In this document: one piece after another, positions 58,601 through 64,000 of the stretch
Layout: each line of letters begins with the position of its first letter
How positions within the stretch are numbered: the stretch's first letter is position 1
From: Eukaryota sp. TZLM1-RC
Lineage: Eukaryota; Metamonada: BaSk clade
Length of the DNA: 64,000 nucleotides
Direction of reading: 5' to 3'
Assembly (NCBI GenBank): GCA_040285825.1
Contig: JAUPSS010000005.1
Coordinates: 1,798,001-1,862,000 of the forward strand
The notes under the pieces: generated by a model
Told to the model about the DNA's origin: nothing
Seen by the model: only the letters and a program-made list of their open reading frames with translations
Databases searched by the model: none
Made by a program: the position numbers and the translations under genes

Positions 58601-60149
58601 TCCTTTGCTGTTCCCATTCTTTAAAGCTAGCTATCTGAGCCCTTCCACATTACATTTTAGAAACTCAGTTATTTTCTCAGAACGTGGTGTTCGACAAGGC
58701 GATCCCCTCGGTCCCTTGCTATTTTCAACTGCCCTTGTCCCGTTTACAACACAGCTCCGTACCCTGCACCCATCCTGTCATTTTTATTTGTATTTAGATG
58801 ACCTCTTTGTTCTTTGCAACGACCATGAAACTGATGCTATTGTTGGGACTGTTTCAAGCTTTATCCAAGACATTGGTCTTGAAGTCAATCTTGACAAAAC
58901 TGCTGTTGTCTCTAGCAATGACAATTTCGAGGTGCTTGGTGCACATTTTGGCCCAAACGCCGAAGATGATCTTTCAAGCTCACTCCCACCAATGACTAGT
59001 TCTCTGTTGAAATGTCTCGAATCGCTGACGTTACAAGAGCAATTGCTTCTTGTGAGACACTGCATCAACACCAAACTGTCCTTTCATGCACGTGTTCATC
59101 GCCCAGCAGTCAGCAAGAATCCCCTCATTAGTTGTTTTCATCAAATAGTTTCTTTTGTTTCTTCGGCACTTGGGGTTGTTCCTTTGTTTCCTCAGTTGAT
59201 TTCTCTCCCGTCAGCCAGATTTGGAGGACTCGGTCTCACAAATTATGGGGAAATAGCTCATTTGTGCTTCGCAGCCTCCTACATCACCAGCAATAGGACT
59301 TTAAACCTCTTCCACTCTTCATTGCCACTTGATGATTTAGATCTTATGTGCGCTGAATCATTATTTCATGAACTTGGTACAGCTACCAACTCCCCCAACT
59401 TATCAAAACTTCAAGCTCTCTTAACTCAAAACCACTTTTTGGAGACTCTGAATTCTTTGACTAGGGACTTTAGATCCAAGCCTGCTGTACTCGCTTCATT
59501 TAGGTCGCCGGTAACTGACCCAGCCATAGCACCCATCCCAATCAAATATGAAAACGACGTTCTAATCAATTGCAAACCACTGTCTCAATCACTTTTATTT
59601 ATCAATCCATCTGAGGAACCTGTTGACGATTCATTGCTCAAGTATTTCTTAAGAACCCGCCTCCTCTGTTCTGAATTTGTACATCACTGTCCCTTTTGTA
59701 AACATGAATCCAATTCTCAGTATCATTCAGCCAATTGCGAACAACTATCATCTATGCGAATTAGAAGACATGATGATGTGGTTGAATTGATATCGCAACT
59801 GACAGGCTTACTCAAAGAACAGAACGTAGGTAACGGCAGAGTTGACCTTATTCGTCCCGATGGCAGCGAGTGTTATGACCTCACTTTAGTCGGTGGATAT
59901 TCTACCCCTCTCAATACACTGATTGAACGCCGTAGAATGTCGAAAATTGGTAAATATTCTCACCATGTTCCTTTGGTTCCACTAATCGCATTTCCTTCTG
60001 GAGGCATCGAACGAAGTTTTGTAAATTTTTTGCGTAAAAAAGAGATAGGCTCTTATGGGAAAAAAATATCGCTGTCATTTATAAGATCATGCTTTAAAAT
60101 GAGCAAAGTGTATGCCCGACTTGCCATTTGTGATCTTAGTGATGATTGA
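55647..60149 (+). CDS. Retrotransposon polyprotein: PIP box, zinc fingers, RNase H, RT, CCHC, restriction-like endonuclease
   Basis: 1500 codons, ATG to TGA. Residues 3-10 are QTSLTGFF, a canonical PCNA-interacting PIP box. Residues 147-196 are encoded by a tRNA-like structured segment. A C2H2 finger lies at about 236-264 with a Cys/His cluster following (C-x-C...H...C, to about 300). RNase H is at about 411-545 with D415 (YTDGS), E453 (AEFE), D479 (FSDSS) and D537 (NNNVADVLA). Two C2H2 fingers lie at about 594-645. The RT is at about 870-1110: D964 in KFDVRNAF, GVRQGDPLGPLL near 1013-1024, YLDD at 1049-1052. The CCHC knuckle is C1348-C1351-H1360-C1364. The endonuclease follows: D1400 in RVDLIRPD and D1411 in YDLTLV. 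RNase H upstream of RT is known from oomycete Utopia elements, not from R2. The start is supported by the PIP box directly after Met. Confidence 0.93.
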   Translation: MRQTSLTGFFMPSKSQPSLSPSEFSSLLEGLEESNMTADVSGIEQNSPSAIELSVADSHESGRNLVLASSYDQTPHLYAEDKSSFSISQLTSDDPPTSSDQLCTDPSSDSFNHISPISVSDATEFSLQTAHSDPDSSHLATPYDSYQRSPGLVDKTFDSEVAVLSSNPTTRTLSSASPLGGANSSDSRSELRLATNNHCGGKGGFCSVSLCDDPLSADLQNLDQISGVCQNRRERKFCCFVSLCPRTEPFSKRSGLTRHLMKMHPDVSLDVLKANGYTRCSCSDIISVEGIGMHITKKGCAFSLSESVNNSESPLLPSEDSPIQLYHQPINPSQRYGLGFGYQQGPLVTEPVRDISHPPVCPSDLDSSPVVSFDANDDGDESNPIILPDDDGHILESNASSDMDVNVNPLEIYTDGSFLKKRNKSGFGGFYTFKDKRFEIYGPSRHNTHNAAEFEAVLMTIKSLVLLSHCPQHIIIFSDSSLVVDSLNLKASLKNPTVKRIRSQIKDLINSSRFRLFSFSFKKVLAHSDNTNNNVADVLAKRGANGSECSLLKYLRTRYHVLEGPIPLCSLPPDHCEHIADSDPLDSSILEKSHNCPICPSFFSKARSLCCHIDTHHSSIDTDTLHINNLVRCPVCLKVFSSVGFDNHFKRHESPTLDMPCISDSLFIQLSNEIASFTYKRLSDRPSFRSAVKLVTHSSLPMEQKCRYLLVLPVVCLKLDKGSSLFKLFRFQHRVHKFNIGQCEDTSSFFCNTTPIRPHTFSNRVNIKRVKELIHDNELSRAMNLLSREPPTANITNNSMLEQLQHLHPADPNFCQYNNMLTEHYSYHDSSSVADAILNSPMTEGGPSHWHAKLLKQCIDDHLVSCVQYIANGLLSGKISEPLRRVLTSSRLLAIPKKSNGVRPLAVGELFYRIAAGLALSKVNVDYLINSNQYGVKVPGGGEAIVHSIRSNLGLSFEKLIKFDVRNAFNEVDRCQLAQAVAEYCPLLFPFFKASYLSPSTLHFRNSVIFSERGVRQGDPLGPLLFSTALVPFTTQLRTLHPSCHFYLYLDDLFVLCNDHETDAIVGTVSSFIQDIGLEVNLDKTAVVSSNDNFEVLGAHFGPNAEDDLSSSLPPMTSSLLKCLESLTLQEQLLLVRHCINTKLSFHARVHRPAVSKNPLISCFHQIVSFVSSALGVVPLFPQLISLPSARFGGLGLTNYGEIAHLCFAASYITSNRTLNLFHSSLPLDDLDLMCAESLFHELGTATNSPNLSKLQALLTQNHFLETLNSLTRDFRSKPAVLASFRSPVTDPAIAPIPIKYENDVLINCKPLSQSLLFINPSEEPVDDSLLKYFLRTRLLCSEFVHHCPFCKHESNSQYHSANCEQLSSMRIRRHDDVVELISQLTGLLKEQNVGNGRVDLIRPDGSECYDLTLVGGYSTPLNTLIERRRMSKIGKYSHHVPLVPLIAFPSGGIERSFVNFLRKKEIGSYGKKISLSFIRSCFKMSKVYARLAICDLSDD
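56085..56235 (+). other. tRNA-like/SINE-like structured segment inside the retrotransposon ORF
   Basis: A-box-like TGGTCTAGTGG (56096-56106) and B-box-like GAGTTCGAATCC (56138-56149) are spaced as in tRNA genes. The D-stem GGTC/GACC is intact, but the acceptor and anticodon stems pair poorly. Two hairpins follow: CCTCTC-CATT-GGGAGG (56173-56188) and GTAGTGAGC-TTCG-GCTCGCTAC (56209-56230), a 9-bp stem capped by C(UUCG)G. The segment is read through in frame. Confidence 0.65.
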
Positions 60150-60201
60150 TCGCTTTAGTTATAGTTTCTTCATTGTGATTGAACATTTCTTTCTTTAATA
60201 A

Positions 60202-60532
60202 ACTGAATAATTGTCATCCTAATAGTAAAGCAACCCAGTACGAGAGGAACCGTTGTTTCGCATAATTGGTATTTACGCTTATCTGAAAAGATATTGGTGT
60301 GAAGCTAACATGCGTTGGATTATAGCTGAACGCCTCTAAGCTAGTATCCAACCTAGAAAGGATGATATATTGACCTACAAATTTAATCGATAAAGATTAG
60401 GATTGTGTTTACACAGTCCCAATATCTCATCAGTGGGATTGATGTTTAGTCTAAGTACTATTCATTGATCATTGAAACTATGAAGATTCGCAGGATCATG
60501 AAACCTTGGTAGACGACCAAGATACGGAACTC
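60202..60532 (+). rRNA. Orphan 28S 3' fragment downstream of the retrotransposon
   Basis: Duplicates 50352-50682, the last 331 nt of 28S including the sarcin-ricin loop, with two substitutions seen (near 60374 and 60510). It has no upstream 28S and cannot give a functional rRNA. Confidence 0.95.
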
Positions 60533-63500
60533 ATTGCTGTAAGTGTAAGAGTATCGTTTTTGATACGATTTACTGAGGCTCATATGAAGTTCCTAGTTTC
60601 GTATATTGACCAATGGTTGTTTATTACAATCATTGGTCAAATCTTTAAAGTCCATTTTGGGACAATTAATATAACAATTGTGGTGTTAAAGTCCGTGCTA
60701 TGGTCATTTGAGTAGTCATTGGTATGATTGGTTGAATGGTCATTGGTATGATTAGATGAGTTGCATGTAGTCTTTATGTACTAGATGTGATCAACTTGTG
60801 ATCAAACTTTGTGTGAAATTGTGTGTTAGTAATGTTGGCTATGTGTTACTTGATCAGTACAAACTCATGATTACATTTTCAAATGATTTTGTATATATTT
60901 GAATTAATTGAGTGTATTAATTTTTAAACATTAAATTGTAAAAAAGTAAAAAATCAAAAGTATACAATTGAATGTTGCAAACTAATAAAACAATTGCTGT
61001 AAGTGTAAGAGTATCGTTTTGATACGATTTACTGAGGCTCATATGAAGTTCCTAGTTTCGTATATTGACCAATGGTTGTTTATTACAATCATTGGTCAAA
61101 TCTTTAAAGTCCATTTTGGGACAATTAATATAACAATTGTGGTGTTAAAGTCCGTGCTATGGTCATTTGATTAGTCATTGGTATGATTGGTTGAATGGTC
61201 ATTGGTATGATTAGATGAGTTGCATGTAGTCTTTATGTACTAGATGTGATCAACTTGTGATCAAACTTTGTGTGAAATTGTGTGTTAGTAATGTTGGCTA
61301 TGTGTTACTTGATCAGTACAAACTCATGATTACATTTTCAAATGATTTTGTATATATTTGAATTAATTGAGTGTATTAATTTTTAAACATTAAATTGTAA
61401 AAAAGTAAAAAATCAAAAGTATACAATTGAATGTTGTAAACTAATAAAACAATTGCTGTAAGTGTAAGAGTATCGTTTTTGATACGATTTACTGAGGCTC
61501 ATATGAAGTTCCTAGTTTCGTATATTGACCAATGGTTGTTTATTACAATCATTGGTCAAATCTTTAAAGTCCATTTTGGGACAATTAATATAACAATTGT
61601 GGTGTTAAAGTCCGTGCTATGGTCATTTGATTAGTCATTGGTATGATTGGTTGAATGGTCATTGGTATGATTAGATGAGTTGCATGTAGTCTTTATGTAC
61701 TAGATGTGATCAACTTGTGATCAAACTTTGTGTGAAATTGTGTGTTAGTAATGTTGGCTATGTGTTACTTGATCAGTACAAACTCATGATTACATTTTCA
61801 AATGATTTTGTATATATTTGAATTAATTGAGTGTATTAATTTTTAAACATTAAATTGTAAAAAAGTAAAAAATCAAAAAGTATACAATTGAATGTTGTAA
61901 ACTAATAAAACAATTGCTGTAAGTGTAAGAGTATCGTTTTTGATACGATTTACTGAGGCTCATATGAAGTTCCTAGTTTCGTATATTGACCAATGGTTGT
62001 TTATTACAATCATTGGTCAAATCTTTAAAGTCCATTTTGGGACAATTAATATAACAATTGTGGTGTTAAAGTCCGTGCTATGGTCATTTGATTAGTCATT
62101 GGTATGATTGGTTGAATGGTCATTGGTATGATTAGATGAGTTGCATGTAGTCTTTATGTACTAGATGTGATCAACTTGTGATCAAACTTTGTGTGAAATT
62201 GTGTGTTAGTAATGTTGGCTATGTGTTACTTGATCAGTACAAACTCATGATTACATTTTCAAATGATTTTGTATATATTTGAATTAATTGAGTGTATTAA
62301 TTTTTAAACATTAAATTGTAAAAAAAGTAAAAAATCAAAAAGTATACAATTGAATGTTGTAAACTAATAAAACAATTGCTGTAAGTGTAAGAGTATCGTT
62401 TTGATACGATTTACTGAGGCTCATATGAAGTTCCTAGTTTCGTATATTGACCAATGGTTGTTTATTACAATCATTGGTCAAATCTTTAAAGTCCATTTTG
62501 GGACAATTAATATAACAATTGTGGTGTTAAAGTCCGTGCTATGGTCATTTGATTAGTCATTGGTATGATTGGTTGAATGGTCATTGGTATGATTAGATGA
62601 GTTGCATGTAGTCTTTATGTACTAGATGTGATCAACTTGTGATCAAACTTTGTGTGAAATTGTGTGTTAGTAATGTTGGCTATGTGTTACTTGATCAGTA
62701 CAAACTCATGATTACATTTTCAAATGATTTTGTATATATTTGAATTAATTGAGTGTATTAATTTTTAAACATTAAATTGTAAAAAAGTAAAAAATCAAAA
62801 GTATACAATTGAATGTTGTAAACTAATAAAACAATTGCTGTAAGTGTAAGAGTATCGTTTTGATACGATTTACTGAGGCTCATATGAAGTTCCTAGTTTC
62901 GTATATTGACCAATGGTTGTTTATTACAATCATTGGTCAAATCTTTAAAGTCCATTTTGGGACAATTAATATAACAATTGTGGTGTTAAAGTCCGTGCTA
63001 TGGTCATTTGATTAGTCATTGGTATGATTGGTTGAATGGTCATTGGTATGATTAGATGAGTTGCATGTAGTCTTTATGTACTAGATGTGATCAACTTGTG
63101 ATCAAACTTTGTGTGAAATTGTGTGTTAGTAATGTTGGCTATGTGTTACTTGATCAGTACAAACTCATGATTACATTTTCAAATGATTTTGTATATATTT
63201 GAATTAATTGAGTGTATTAATTTTTAAACATTAAATTGTAAAAAAGTAAAAAATCAAAAAGTATACAATTGAATGTTGTAAACTAATAAAAACAATTGCT
63301 GTAAGTGTAAGAGTATCGTTTTTGATACGATTTACTGAGGCTCATATGAAGTTCCTAGTTTCGTATATTGACCAATGGTTGTTTATTACAATCATTGGTC
63401 AAATCTTTAAAGTCCATTTTGGGACAATTAATATAACAATTGTGGTGTTAAAGTCCGTGCTATGGTCATTTGATTAGTCATTGGTATGATTGGTTGAATG

Positions 63501-64000
63501 GTCATTGGTATGATTAGATGAGTTGCATGTAGTCTTTATGTACTAGATGTGATCAACTTGTGATCAAACTTTGTGTGAAATTGTGTGTTAGTAATGTTGG
63601 CTATGTGTTACTTGATCAGTACAAACTCATGATTACATTTTCAAATGATTTTGTATATATTTGAATTAATTGAGTGTATTAATTTTTAAACATTAAATTG
63701 TAAAAAAGTAAAAATCAAAAGTATACAATTGAATGTTGTAAACTAATAAAACAATTGCTGTAAGTGTAAGAGTATCGTTTTGATACGATTTACTGAGGCT
63801 CATATGAAGTTCCTAGTTTCGTATATTGACCAATGGTTGTTTATTTCAATCATTGGTCAAATCTTTAAAGTCCATTTTGGGACAATTAATATAACAATTG
63901 TGGTGTTAAAGTCCGTGCTATGGTCATTTGATTAGTCATTGGTATGATTGGTTGAATGGTCATTGGTATGATTAGATGAGTTGCATGTAGTCTTTATGTA
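60533..64000 (+). repeat. rDNA spacer tandem array, ~7.5 units, continuing past the window
   Basis: The same ~461-bp unit begins right after the orphan 28S tail, as after the real gene. Several units here share a one-T deletion in the first hairpin (GTATCGTTTTGATAC) and a shortened A-run (AATCAAAAGTATAC), marking a local homogenisation group. Confidence 0.95.

Larger units (their letters stand above)
55617..60201 (+). mobile_element. rDNA-targeted non-LTR retrotransposon with RNase H (R2-like, potentially active)
   Basis: The 5' end abuts a spacer repeat with only about 30 nt of leader; the 3' end, after about 50 nt of UTR containing TTTAATAA, is fused exactly to the 28S sequence ACTGAATAATTGTCATCC. 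It lies in the same orientation as the rRNA unit and would be co-transcribed. It encodes one intact protein. The exact join to an internal 28S position shows that this element, or its parent, integrated there by target-primed reverse transcription. The 28S sequence that should precede it is missing. Confidence 0.9.

Noticed and set aside
55858-59074. Antisense and alternate-frame ORFs in the retrotransposon
   Set aside because: They are shadows of the 1500-codon ORF; the one at 56121-56306 simply translates the tRNA-like segment backward.
28971-64000. CRISPR-like regular repeats
   Set aside because: The period is ~461 bp with no spacers, and the context is nuclear rDNA.

Overview
This is a nuclear eukaryotic window. 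It is AT-rich, carries a complete 18S-5.8S-28S rRNA unit, and its protein genes contain very short GT-AG introns (32 nt in the centromeric histone gene, about 28 nt in a transporter remnant, 43 nt in a transposase remnant). The standard code fits: a 1500-codon ORF has no internal stop, and the histone gene ends naturally at TAG. An EFHB/CFAP21-like axonemal protein suggests motile cilia or flagella. I could not place the organism from the rRNA by eye; a flagellated protist or a reduced, ciliated small-genome lineage both fit.

Layout. (1) Positions 1-28970 are a sparse chromosomal region. Intact genes are a CenH3 histone (4440-5044), an EFHB-like gene (26343-27377) and two small membrane proteins on the minus strand (27412-28260). 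The rest is a mobile-element graveyard: at least three copies of a non-LTR retrotransposon with a restriction-like endonuclease (left edge, 11.6 kb, 15-18 kb), a small LTR element of TRIM type (19942-21654), hAT and mariner-like transposase remnants, four decayed Fanzor (TnpB-like) nuclease genes (7.8, 12.1-14.3, 24.8-26.2 and 28.4-28.95 kb), a family B DNA polymerase exonuclease fragment next to one Fanzor, and fragments of kinase, Sel1-repeat and EamA-transporter genes. (2) Positions 28971-42846 are about 30 copies of a ~461 bp rDNA spacer repeat. (3) Positions 42847-45248 hold a second spacer repeat family and the presumed Pol I promoter/5' ETS. (4) Positions 45249-50682 are the rRNA unit. 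(5) Positions 50683-55616 are about 11 more spacer repeats. (6) Positions 55617-60201 are an apparently intact rDNA-specific retrotransposon encoding one 1500-aa protein. (7) Positions 60202-60532 duplicate the last 331 nt of 28S, followed by more spacer repeats to the window end.

The retrotransposon is the most interesting object. Its protein carries, in order, a p21-like PCNA-binding motif at the extreme N-terminus, zinc fingers, an RNase H domain placed upstream of the reverse transcriptase, a second zinc-finger pair, the RT (YLDD), a CCHC knuckle and a restriction-like endonuclease. Its 3' end is joined to 28S at a site about 0.7 kb downstream of the classical R2 site. The coding region also contains a tRNA-like segment with Pol III A and B boxes, followed by two strong hairpins, one capped by a C(UUCG)G tetraloop. 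The upstream 28S half is missing, so this copy sits in a truncated rDNA unit.
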